Of a DNA stretch of 64,000 nt, positions 9,384 through 17,354 are shown one piece after another. The translations under genes and the position numbers were made by a program. The stretch comes from Pseudomonadota bacterium. Lineage in GTDB: Bacteria > Pseudomonadota > Gammaproteobacteria > Steroidobacterales > Steroidobacteraceae. Under the pieces are notes generated by a model. That model was not told where the DNA came from, searched no databases, and worked only from the letters and a program-made list of their open reading frames with translations. The stretch lies in assembly GCA_023417315.1 (NCBI GenBank), contig JAEZFW010000024.1, forward strand, positions 1 through 64,000, in the 5' to 3' direction. Each line of letters begins with the position of its first letter. The stretch's first letter is position 1.

Positions 9384-10076
9384 ATGGTCCCCACCATTAC
9401 TGCTTTCGAGCGCTCGCCCGATCGCGGGCAAGGACTTGCGCGCGACATGCGCGTTCGCTGGGCACTCGAAGAAGTGGGTCAGCCTTCTGACGTCCGGCTC
9501 GTCTCCTTTCGTGAGATGAAGGAATCTCGACATCGCAGACTCAATCCCTTCGCTCAGATTCCGACCTACGAAGAAGGCGATCTCGAGTTGTTTGAATCTG
9601 GCGCAATCGTTTTGCACATCGCAGAGCGTCATGCGGGCTTACTGCCGAACGATGCTAACGCGCGTGCACGCGCGATCGCCTGGATGTTCGCCGCACTTAG
9701 CACAGTGGAACCGCCGATCGTTGAGCTCTCGATGGCGACGATCTTGGAACGTGAGAAGAGCTGGTATGAAGCGCGTCTTCCGATGCTTCAGGATCGTGTC
9801 CGTGTACGACTCGGCGAGCTATCCGATCGGCTCGGCGATGCCGAATGGCTCGACGGGGCCTTCAGCGCCGGTGACCTAATGATGGTCACGGTGCTGCGCA
9901 GATTGAACGGATCGGGTCTACTGGAGCAGCACCCGACGCTTTGCGAGTACATCGCGCGCGGCGAAGCGCGACCCGCGTACCAACGCGCTTTCGCGGCACA
10001 GTTGGCAGTGTTTACGGCGAGAGAGCGAGGGGTTGATGAGATGATGGGAAGTTCTTTGACAAGACCAACAGGATGA
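9384..10076 (+). CDS. Glutathione S-transferase family protein
   Basis: About 230 aa, cytoplasmic, with the two-domain GST layout. The N-terminal thioredoxin-like part has RWALEEVG, then NPFAQIPTYEEGDLELFES, which carries the cis-Pro and the ES glutathione-binding pair. The C-terminal domain is all-helical and contains FSAGDLMMVTVLRR, the usual N-capping region. The ATG at 9384 is preceded by AGGAG at 9371-9375. A perfect GCGGTGCT-TTC-AGCACCGC hairpin (9293-9311) sits in its leader without a T-tract. The last codons run into an inverted repeat at 10067. Confidence 0.9.
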   Translation: MVPTITAFERSPDRGQGLARDMRVRWALEEVGQPSDVRLVSFREMKESRHRRLNPFAQIPTYEEGDLELFESGAIVLHIAERHAGLLPNDANARARAIAWMFAALSTVEPPIVELSMATILEREKSWYEARLPMLQDRVRVRLGELSDRLGDAEWLDGAFSAGDLMMVTVLRRLNGSGLLEQHPTLCEYIARGEARPAYQRAFAAQLAVFTARERGVDEMMGSSLTRPTG

Positions 10077-10134
10077 ACAGGAAAAGCAAGCAAGGTCGAC
10101 CCCTTCTTTAGATTCATCATCTGTTGATCCTGTT
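10067..10134. repeat. Imperfect inverted repeat with AACAGGAT units
   Basis: AACAGGATGAACAGGAAA (10067-10084) faces TCATCTGTTGATCCTGTT (10117-10134), whose reverse complement matches 14 of 18 bases. The left arm overlaps the final codons of the GST gene, and the pair fills the gap between two convergent genes. Similar CATCCTGTTGATCCTGT-like units recur in other bacterial genomes as dispersed sequences. It could fold to end transcription from both sides. Confidence 0.55.
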
Positions 10135-10160
10135 CGATATCCCGTCTCGGCAAGGCAATC

Positions 10161-11132
10161 CTACGTCTGCCGGCTGCGCTCCCGCCACGCACCCGGTGGA
10201 ATTCCCACTTGTCTTTTGAATGCGCGATTGAACGCGGCTTCCGATCCGAAGCCTACTCGTTCGGCGATCTGGGCAATGCTCATGCCTTGGCGATCGAGTA
10301 GCCCAGCAGCAAGCTGAACCCGCCACTTGCTCAGATACTGTATTGCGGGCATGCCCATCACGTTCGCGAATCGAATCGAGAACGCGGTGCGCGAGAGGCC
10401 CGCCTCGTGTGCGAGCGCTTCGAGCGTCCATGCGTCCGCCGGCTTTGCATGCATCGCGCGCAACGCTGCGCTCACATATCGATCGCGAAGTGCCGCGAGC
10501 CAACCGGTCGACTCGGGCGGCAAGCTGTCGATGTGTTGGCGCACGGCATGAAGAAACATGAGCTCGCTGATCTTCGCGAGAATCGTTTCGCCGCCGGCGC
10601 GTGGCTGTTTGCTTTCCTCGAGCGCAATGCGCATGAGATCGAACGTGAGCACACCGGCCGCGCTCGCGCGTCTCACGTGCAGCAGCGGCGGCAACGCCTC
10701 GAGCACCGGGTTATAGGGTTTGGCATCGCAGCCGAGAAAACCGCAAACGAACCGCGTCTTCTCGCCGCCCCCACCGAACTCGTGTAGCACGAAAGGCAAC
10801 GTGTCCACAGTCGGACGGCGATAGAGCTCGAGAGTCGGCACGGCATGTTTGCCTGGCTCCGAGCTGATCGAGTGCCCGTGTCCCCCGGCGATAATCACCG
10901 CATCGCCAACGTCGAGACAGATCGCGGGACGCGATGAGTCGGCGAGCTGCGCCCAACCGCGACCATCCAACACGATATGAAAGCCGATCACATGATCGAA
11001 CTCCGGCATCACACCTGCGCAGATGGTCGAGGAACCAGGTGTCGTCGCAACCCACGGTGCTCCGGCGTGAACGTCGAAGTACACGGCGCCCGTCAGACGG
11101 ACTTCTCGCAGCACGTCGGATAGAACATCCAT
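10161..11132 (-). CDS. AraC-family transcriptional regulator with cupin domain
   Basis: 323 aa. The N-terminal about 190 residues form the AraC-binding cupin (cupin_6 type), with LDVGDAVIIAGGHGHSI near 74 and FVCGFLGCDA near 130. The C-terminal about 100 residues are two helix-turn-helix motifs, including EALAHEAGLSRTAFSIRF and GMSIAQIAERVGFGSEAAF. It is divergent from the FAD-dependent oxidoreductase at 11280 and probably controls it in response to a small organic compound. The ATG at 11132 follows GGAGG. Confidence 0.92.
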   Translation of the reverse strand: MDVLSDVLREVRLTGAVYFDVHAGAPWVATTPGSSTICAGVMPEFDHVIGFHIVLDGRGWAQLADSSRPAICLDVGDAVIIAGGHGHSISSEPGKHAVPTLELYRRPTVDTLPFVLHEFGGGGEKTRFVCGFLGCDAKPYNPVLEALPPLLHVRRASAAGVLTFDLMRIALEESKQPRAGGETILAKISELMFLHAVRQHIDSLPPESTGWLAALRDRYVSAALRAMHAKPADAWTLEALAHEAGLSRTAFSIRFANVMGMPAIQYLSKWRVQLAAGLLDRQGMSIAQIAERVGFGSEAAFNRAFKRQVGIPPGAWRERSRQT

Positions 11133-11147
11133 TCGGGTCCTCCGAAC

Positions 11148-11159
11148 GATTGATCAATC
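11148..11159. promoter_or_regulatory. Palindrome in the AraC/oxidoreductase divergent promoter
   Basis: GATTGATCAATC is a perfect 12-base palindrome about 16 bases upstream of the AraC start codon, inside the 147-base divergent region. It is a plausible operator. AraC proteins usually bind direct repeats, so another factor may use it. Confidence 0.35.
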
Positions 11160-11279
11160 AAGCCGAACGCGCGGACAACACTTCGAACGCGCAATCAAGC
11201 GATCGCTGTCGCCGATCATAGTTCGCCACGCGAGCGCGATCTACGATTCTCTCAATCTTCAACTGCTTCGGAGTCGATC

Positions 11280-12662
11280 ATGGACACGATTAACCTTGCG
11301 ACGCTCGCATCGTCTTTTCGCGGCGAGCTGATTACGGCGACAGATCCTCGCTACGATCGAGCGCGCAGGCTCTATAACGGCATGATCGACAAACGACCGG
11401 CGCTGATCGCGCAATGCAGTGACGTCGCGGATGTGATCGCCGCGGTGAACTTCGGTCGCGATCACAATCTCGTCATCGCCATTCGTGGCGGCGGACACAA
11501 CGGCGCCGGCCTCGGAAGTTGCGACGACGGCCTAGTCATCGACCTTGGCCGGATGAAAGGCATTCGCGTCGATCCTGCGCTGCGCACTGTTCGTGTCGAA
11601 CCGGGCTGCACCCAAGGTGACGTGGACCACGTAGCACATTCCTTCGGTTTGGCAGTGCCTGCCGGCATCGTCTCGAGCACAGGGATCGCAGGTCTCACGC
11701 TCGGCGGGGGGCACGGCCATCTCAGTCGCCGTTATGGCTTGACCATCGACAATCTGTTGGAAGCCGACGTGGTGCTCGCGAACGGAAAGCTGGTCACCGC
11801 CAGCGAGCGTGAGAATGCGCATCTATTCTGGGCATTGCGCGGCGGCGGCGGCAACTTCGGCGTCGTTACGAGCTTCTTGTACCGCGCGCATCCAGTTTCG
11901 GATGTCTATGCCGGGCCGATCTTCTGGGACATCAGACATGCCGCGCAAGTGATGCGGGCCTATCGAGAGTTTCTGCGGACGGCCCCGGAGAAGCTCTGCC
12001 CCTTCCTCGGGTTGAAGACCGTGCCTTCGACGCCCCCGTTTCCGCAAGAGATCTGGGGCACCAGGATCTGTGCAGTCATCTCCTGCTATGAGGGATCCGC
12101 AGCGGATGGAGAACGCGCATTGCGTCCGCTGCGCGAAGCACTACCTACACCGATCCTCGACGGAATGACGACCATGCCATTCACAGCGCTGCAAAGCCTA
12201 TTCGACGCTCTACTACCGAAAGGGCTGCAATGGTACTGGAAGGCAGACTTCGTTAGAGACTTATCGGATGCCGCGATCGAGACACACATCGAGCACGCGT
12301 CGAAGTCGCCCAGCGAGCTGTCACTGATGCATCTTTATCCTATCGATGGCGCCGTACATCGGGTGGCTTCTGGCGACATGGCCTGGAGCTGTCGCGATGC
12401 GACCTGGTCCATGGTGATCTGCGGGATCGATCCTGATCCGAACAAAGCAGGCGAGCTGCGTCAATGGGGTCGCGACTACTGGAGCGCGATTCATCGATTC
12501 AATCTCAGCGGTGCGTACGTCAACTTTATGATGGACGATGAAGCCGAGGATCGGGTTCGCGCGACCTATGGCGCGAACTACGATCGACTGGCGGACGTCA
12601 AACGCATGTACGATCCGACGAATCTGTTTCGCATGAACCAAAACATCTTGCCGACGTCGTGA
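11280..12662 (+). CDS. FAD-binding oxidoreductase, berberine-bridge-enzyme type
   Basis: 460 aa with a FAD_binding_4 (PCMH) domain followed by a C-terminal BBE domain. IRGGGHNGAG near residue 68 carries the histidine that normally binds FAD covalently. LTLGGGHGHLSRRYG near 145 is the second FAD loop, and YDPTNLFRMNQNI near the end is the BBE signature. Enzymes of this family oxidise alcohols, sugars or alkaloid-like compounds with O2. It is controlled from a divergent promoter shared with the AraC gene. No signal peptide is seen, so it is likely cytoplasmic. Confidence 0.9.
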   Translation: MDTINLATLASSFRGELITATDPRYDRARRLYNGMIDKRPALIAQCSDVADVIAAVNFGRDHNLVIAIRGGGHNGAGLGSCDDGLVIDLGRMKGIRVDPALRTVRVEPGCTQGDVDHVAHSFGLAVPAGIVSSTGIAGLTLGGGHGHLSRRYGLTIDNLLEADVVLANGKLVTASERENAHLFWALRGGGGNFGVVTSFLYRAHPVSDVYAGPIFWDIRHAAQVMRAYREFLRTAPEKLCPFLGLKTVPSTPPFPQEIWGTRICAVISCYEGSAADGERALRPLREALPTPILDGMTTMPFTALQSLFDALLPKGLQWYWKADFVRDLSDAAIETHIEHASKSPSELSLMHLYPIDGAVHRVASGDMAWSCRDATWSMVICGIDPDPNKAGELRQWGRDYWSAIHRFNLSGAYVNFMMDDEAEDRVRATYGANYDRLADVKRMYDPTNLFRMNQNILPTS

Positions 12663-12736
12663 TCTCCATACCGATCCGATCAAGCACGTACCCACTCGTC
12701 ATCCAGCGCAGGCCGACAGGTCGCGCGCATTGGCAG

Positions 12737-13588
12737 TCAGTGAGTCGCTGAGACCAAGCCATCCGCACCTGGCTTAGGCGGCGGCGCTGTCAGGCTCATG
12801 AGACACAGATACGTGTTGATCAAGAGACACACACTCTGCGCTAATGGCACCCATTGCTTCAGATCGAGCACGTCGACCCAGAAAATGCACACGAAGAACA
12901 ACGCGCAAATGAGGCAGCCGTAGACGGCCGCCCTGACTTTGACACCGATCGCGTGCACGCGGTTGGAGTGCGTCTCGAGCGGATTGCTCTGTTTGCCGTA
13001 CAGCGCTCGGTACACGATGAACGCCTGCGATGCGTACACCAGTGTCAAGACGCCGATGAGAGCGAATCCAGGAAGAAGCTGCGGCTGAAAATAGATCACG
13101 AGCGCGACCAACAGGAGATAAGCCAGGAACGCTAGAGCAACGATGACGGGCGAGACGAAATCGAAAAGCTCCCGGCGCTGCAGGCTGGCCTTACGCTTCC
13201 CTTCGAGTAAGGAGCGCTTGTGCATCTTGTTGAACCTGAACCCCAACCAGGCAACGAGAGTCTGCGGCAACAGCTGAACTGCAAAGTACACGCTGATCAG
13301 AACGATCACAGACTTCTCGTTCCAGTCCGGGCGCAGCATGTCATCGACCAAATACGCGAGCAGCAGCAAGCCTAGGACCGCGATGGCTGTGTTGGCTGCG
13401 CGATATCGAGTCAAGAAACGCTGCGTAGCCAGGGACAGATCGACACCCGGAAACAGCTGCGCAAGACGATCCATCGGGAAGCATGGTGCTTGCGCTCGCA
13501 CATACCTACTGAATCGCGCAGGATAGAGCACTGACATCGCCAGTACCTGTGCCGTGAACACCGCAAGGAATGCATAGACTTCGATCAT
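12737..13588 (-). CDS. Integral membrane protein of unknown function (283 aa)
   Basis: Several hydrophobic segments are visible: about residues 3-20, 70-90, 98-118, 150-195 and 235-265. A basic cytoplasmic loop (NKMHKRSLLEGKRKASLQ) sits near 122-140. No recognised family or catalytic motif. It starts nine bases after the GntR gene stop and shares its operon, so it is probably the target of that regulator. YtrA-type regulators usually control membrane transport operons, but no ATPase is present here. Confidence 0.75.
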   Translation of the reverse strand: MIEVYAFLAVFTAQVLAMSVLYPARFSRYVRAQAPCFPMDRLAQLFPGVDLSLATQRFLTRYRAANTAIAVLGLLLLAYLVDDMLRPDWNEKSVIVLISVYFAVQLLPQTLVAWLGFRFNKMHKRSLLEGKRKASLQRRELFDFVSPVIVALAFLAYLLLVALVIYFQPQLLPGFALIGVLTLVYASQAFIVYRALYGKQSNPLETHSNRVHAIGVKVRAAVYGCLICALFFVCIFWVDVLDLKQWVPLAQSVCLLINTYLCLMSLTAPPPKPGADGLVSATH

Positions 13589-13597
13589 GACGGCACC

Positions 13598-13984
13598 TCA
13601 CTTTGCCGGCGGAGGCCGGCTGATCGCGCCGGCGAACGCGTTGCGGATTTCCGAATCAGTCACACCTGCTTCGCGCAACTCATCGATCGTTTCGCTGAGC
13701 TTGCGCAGCGTCCATTCCTGTAGATTGAACTTGCAGTTCGATTTTGCTCGGGGGTGGATATAAGTCCCCCGATAGCCCTTAGCCTCGATGATGGAATCGC
13801 GTTCCAGCAGCTTGTAGGCCTTCGCCACGGTCTTGCTGTTGAGCTCGAGGTCGTTCGCGAGCTGACGAATCGAGGGCAGCGCATCGCCAGGCCTCAACAC
13901 GCCAGCGGTCACCGCAGCCTTGATCTGCTCGATGATCTGTTCGAACTGAGGCACCGGGTTGTCGATGTCGACGGTGATGTCCAT
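13598..13984 (-). CDS. GntR-family regulator, YtrA subfamily
   Basis: About 128 aa. The N-terminal winged helix-turn-helix has PVPQFEQIIEQIKAAV, GDALPSIRQLANDLELN and TVAKAYKLLERD, which are typical. The short helical C-terminus is typical of the small YtrA subfamily. I prefer ATG 13984 (protein MDITVDIDN) over ATG 13996 or the TTG further upstream. The protein then starts as in other family members, and a good -10 (TACATA, 13996-14001) would place the transcript start a few bases before it, giving a nearly leaderless mRNA. It is first in an operon with the membrane protein. Confidence 0.85.
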   Translation of the reverse strand: MDITVDIDNPVPQFEQIIEQIKAAVTAGVLRPGDALPSIRQLANDLELNSKTVAKAYKLLERDSIIEAKGYRGTYIHPRAKSNCKFNLQEWTLRKLSETIDELREAGVTDSEIRNAFAGAISRPPPAK

Positions 13985-13997
13985 CGGAGAAGCCATA

Positions 13998-14021
13998 TGT
14001 ACCACTTGACCCAATGGTACA
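13998..14021. promoter_or_regulatory. Likely GntR/YtrA operator and promoter
   Basis: TGTACCA and TGGTACA form perfect 7-base arms around 10 bases. On the minus strand the palindrome contains a TTGTAC -35 (14017-14022) and runs into a TACATA -10 (13996-14001) with a 15-base spacer. A repressor bound here would block its own operon. Confidence 0.65.
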
Positions 14022-14257
14022 ACTGGTTCGTTGACTTTGCAAGCTGCAGAGAACTGGGGTTTCGTTGCTCGCGAGGTTACGGAGCGCCCGGCGAGCTATA
14101 GCCGAGCCTCACGACCCACGGTGAAGTTCAGGCGACGAAGAACTGTGGAACTGTTGTGACCTACCATGACCATCAGTTCGACGATGAACGCCATGTCAGT
14201 CTTGTGCGCAGGTTCCGCGCTGAGTGTCATGCGGCGCAATCAGGTAAAATCGTCCGA

Positions 14258-15526
14258 ATGAACAGCTTCGATTCGTTTCTCGCCGCGATAAAAGGCTATC
14301 CCTCGGTGATGACCGCGCTGCAGCTCACGGCGCTCGTTCTCGTCGTCTGGCTTGCGAACACAATTACCCGCACGGTGCTCGTGCGCCTGATCGCACGCTC
14401 CGCGAAGCTCGCCCCTACTCAGTTCGACAGTGCACTGCTTGGACGCGGCGTCATCGCGCGGCTCGCGAACGTCGTACCAGCCCTCGTTGCGTACTACGGC
14501 ATCGACTTCGTCGAGGGGCTCCCGTCCAGCGTCGTACTGGTGGTACGCGGAGTCGCAAGCGCGTATGTCGTTCTCACGATCGCACTCGCACTTTCGAATC
14601 TTCTCAATGCGATCGGCGCAATCTACGAGCAAAGAGATCCTGAACGCGCTCGCACACGTCCGATAAAGGGGTATCTGCAGGTCGCGAAGCTCGTGATCTT
14701 TCTGATTGCAGCCATTCTCATGGTGGCGACGCTATTCAATCGCGATCCGCTGTTACTGCTCTCTGGCCTTGGAGCGATGACGGCAGTCCTGATGCTCGTC
14801 TTCAAGGACACGCTTCTGTCGCTGGTCGCGAGCGTGCAGCTTTCGACGCACGACATGCTGCGGGTGGGCGATTGGATCGAGATGCCCCAGTTGAATGCGG
14901 ACGGCTTTGCAATCGACATCTCTCTCCACACGGTCAAGGTGCAGAACTGGGACAAGACGATCACGACGATTCCGACGTGGCGGCTCATCAGCGAGAGCTA
15001 CAAGAATTGGCGCGGCATGTTCGAATCAGGCGGACGTCGCATCAAACGTGCGCTTTATCTCGACCAAACGTCCGTGCGGTTCCTTACACCCGAGGAGCGT
15101 CAACGTCTCCGCCGCTTTGCGCTGATCGATCCGTATCTGAATCGCAAGCAGGCGGAGCTCGAAGAGTTCAATGCCAAGCTGATCGCCGAAGGCAAGGACC
15201 CAGTGAACACGCGTCGTGTCACGAACGTGGGTACGTTCCGCGCGTACGTGCAAGCGTACCTGGAGAATCATCCGCGCATTCACAGGGACATGATTCTGCT
15301 CGTTCGGCAGCTCCAACCCGGCCCGACAGGCCTGCCGCTCGAGATCTACGCGTTCACATCGACGACGGCGTGGGTGGAGTACGAAAGCATCCAGGCCGAC
15401 ATCTTCGATCATCTCTACGCAGTCCTGCCGGAGTTCGGGTTACGCGTGTTCCAGCAGCCAAGCGGTGACGACGTCAGACGCGTCGTCACGACATGGAACG
15501 AGCAGCGAAGGGCTGAGACCGCTTAG
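14258..15526 (+). CDS. Mechanosensitive channel, MscS superfamily (YbdG-like)
   Basis: About 422 aa inner-membrane protein. N-terminal hydrophobic helices (about 13-35, 60-80, 95-115, 135-160) lead into the pore helix and the MscS beta domain (LMLVFKDTLLSLVASVQLS, VGDWIEMP). The segment RRIKRALYLDQTSVRFL and the long cytoplasmic C-terminus match the YbdG branch, which protects against osmotic downshock. Start ATG 14258: TAAAAT at 14245-14250 is seven bases upstream, so the mRNA may be leaderless. A longer in-frame start at 14156 lacks support. Confidence 0.88.
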   Translation: MNSFDSFLAAIKGYPSVMTALQLTALVLVVWLANTITRTVLVRLIARSAKLAPTQFDSALLGRGVIARLANVVPALVAYYGIDFVEGLPSSVVLVVRGVASAYVVLTIALALSNLLNAIGAIYEQRDPERARTRPIKGYLQVAKLVIFLIAAILMVATLFNRDPLLLLSGLGAMTAVLMLVFKDTLLSLVASVQLSTHDMLRVGDWIEMPQLNADGFAIDISLHTVKVQNWDKTITTIPTWRLISESYKNWRGMFESGGRRIKRALYLDQTSVRFLTPEERQRLRRFALIDPYLNRKQAELEEFNAKLIAEGKDPVNTRRVTNVGTFRAYVQAYLENHPRIHRDMILLVRQLQPGPTGLPLEIYAFTSTTAWVEYESIQADIFDHLYAVLPEFGLRVFQQPSGDDVRRVVTTWNEQRRAETA

Positions 15527-15573
15527 ACAGGTGCGAGCGCCATGCGAACGGAGCCCGTGCCGCGACGGTCGCG

Positions 15574-16257
15574 CTAAGCCGGATAGTGCTTCTCGAGGAA
15601 CTCAGACCTGAACTTCTGGGGAGGCGTAGAAATGTTCGGCCGCCCCTCCGGCGTGAAGTCCATGAGATTCCAATAGGGCCACACCGTATCGAGGTGATTC
15701 GCGTCCAACTCGGTGCCCCAGAAGTGAAAGATCTCTGACCCTTGCTTCTTGAACACATGCATCACTGGCCATTGCATGTCATCAGAGTCGCCTTGGCACT
15801 TGTAGTCCGCTTGGTATGAGGACTGCGCTCCAGACAGCAGCCAGATCTGCGACCAGTTGCGCTCACGAGCCCACGAGTTGATGCGATCTGCGGGCGCCTT
15901 CGCGATCGCGGCGAACGCGGCGTGTCGACTCACTTGATACCAACTGCGATCGAATCCATCGACGAGCGAAGTACAGGAAGGACACGGCTTATCCCAGCCC
16001 GGGCCGAACATGAACGAATAAAGCAACAGCGTCGGCTTGTCCTCGAATAGCTCGGAGAGCTTCACGCGTTGCCCAACCTTTCCATCGTTCGCCCACTGGA
16101 ACACATAGTCTTCCTTCAACTGACCTCCGAGCGGAAGCTTGCGGCGTTTCTCCGCCACAGCCTTCACCTTGTCGACGAGCGCCTTTTCCTCGTTGAGCAA
16201 TGCGTCGCGCGCATCGCGATACGCTCTACTTTCGTTCGGATATCGCAATTCACTCAT
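15574..16257 (-). CDS. DUF899 thioredoxin-like protein
   Basis: 227 aa soluble protein of the DUF899 family, a thioredoxin-fold group. The signatures are FGPGWDKPCPSCTSLVDG near residues 88-105 (C-x-x-C in the redox position) and HFWGTELD near 186. It likely acts in reduction or detoxification, but the substrate is unknown. The ATG at 16257 is chosen over upstream in-frame codons because GAGGAA precedes it at normal distance and the family starts here. Confidence 0.87.
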   Translation of the reverse strand: MSELRYPNESRAYRDARDALLNEEKALVDKVKAVAEKRRKLPLGGQLKEDYVFQWANDGKVGQRVKLSELFEDKPTLLLYSFMFGPGWDKPCPSCTSLVDGFDRSWYQVSRHAAFAAIAKAPADRINSWARERNWSQIWLLSGAQSSYQADYKCQGDSDDMQWPVMHVFKKQGSEIFHFWGTELDANHLDTVWPYWNLMDFTPEGRPNISTPPQKFRSEFLEKHYPA

Positions 16258-16401
16258 GTGGGTTTCCTCGAGGCTTGAACGATTCTGAAATCGATAAGCA
16301 CGCTCCTGATCAGAGTCATTCGCTGGGGATGCCTTGGCTGTTGAGCGGCGCAAAAGGACTGCAGTCGGGCGACTCCGCTGGTGCTACGCGCGCCACGGTT
16401 G

Positions 16402-17118
16402 TTAGCACGTAGCCCGCATCTCCTGGCTCGGATCTTCTGGGTAAGGTGCTCCGAAGTACTGCCTTGTCGCGAACTCGGCCGCTATCGGAGAGTACCGGAG
16501 CTTGCTCATAAACTCGTCCCAGTAAGCTTCGTACTTCTCCTCGTTCCCCAGGATCTCTTTGCCTGGTCCCAATGCAGTGATCTGACAAATGGCCGCGCGA
16601 CACGTGACGGTAACAAGAAATCCCAATGGGTGCGGGCCTAGGAAGGATTGCAGCCCTTCTTCTATCCGTTCCGCCCACTCGTCGTCGCGCGTGCCTACCT
16701 TCATCTCTGCCATCAACTGAAGAGGATCCTTACATCCGTTCCGCAGTCGGGTCGAGTCGGCAGAGCTTACGTAGAAATCCAGATATGACGGCAGCTGGCG
16801 CGTTATCACTGGCTCCGCATTCAGGGGAGGTCCAGCGAATGAATCTTCACTCGCGCGCTCGGTTACGTGTTGGACGATCGCATCGTCCGCAATGTTGCGT
16901 TCTGCGTCGGCCGATTCGGACGATGAACCTTCTTGGCTCGCGAGCTCAGGCACACTGGTCGCGCTGGTTGATCTTGCAACGTGCGTCGGTGGCGATGCGG
17001 CGGGCGCCGATGTGCTGACCTCTCGCGCGTCCCACATACGCCACCCTACGAGGATGACTAGGACAACAACAAGGCAGCCTACGAAAGTTCGCATGAGTGG
17101 ATGATACTGGCGCTGCAT
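16402..17118 (-). CDS. Membrane-anchored hypothetical protein (about 238 aa)
   Basis: One N-terminal transmembrane helix (TFVGCLVVVLVILVGWRMW) is followed by a Ser/Ala/Pro-rich linker and a periplasmic domain with four cysteines (NGCKDP, VTCRAAICQITALG, final C). No family was recognised. The start could be ATG 17118 or ATG 17094; neither has a strong ribosome site, and a longer upstream frame looks non-coding. Divergent from the six-gene cluster at 17355 and possibly unrelated to it. Confidence 0.62.
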   Translation of the reverse strand: MQRQYHPLMRTFVGCLVVVLVILVGWRMWDAREVSTSAPAASPPTHVARSTSATSVPELASQEGSSSESADAERNIADDAIVQHVTERASEDSFAGPPLNAEPVITRQLPSYLDFYVSSADSTRLRNGCKDPLQLMAEMKVGTRDDEWAERIEEGLQSFLGPHPLGFLVTVTCRAAICQITALGPGKEILGNEEKYEAYWDEFMSKLRYSPIAAEFATRQYFGAPYPEDPSQEMRATC

Positions 17119-17354
17119 GGAAGCATGAATCGATACCCACCTGGTCTCTTGCCGACTCAAACATTCCTCCGCTCCAACGATGATGCGTCGCGGCACCTTC
17201 TGCTTTCCCCCGCACATGTATCGAAGGACCAGTGGTACATAGATCATCGTTCATCGACACTCGAAGCGACGTAGAGCAATTGTCCAGGTAGTTCCTTGCT
17301 GCCGGATCGACAGCGGCAGGCTCGGCGTCGTGTCCACAAAGACATGGAGACCGC

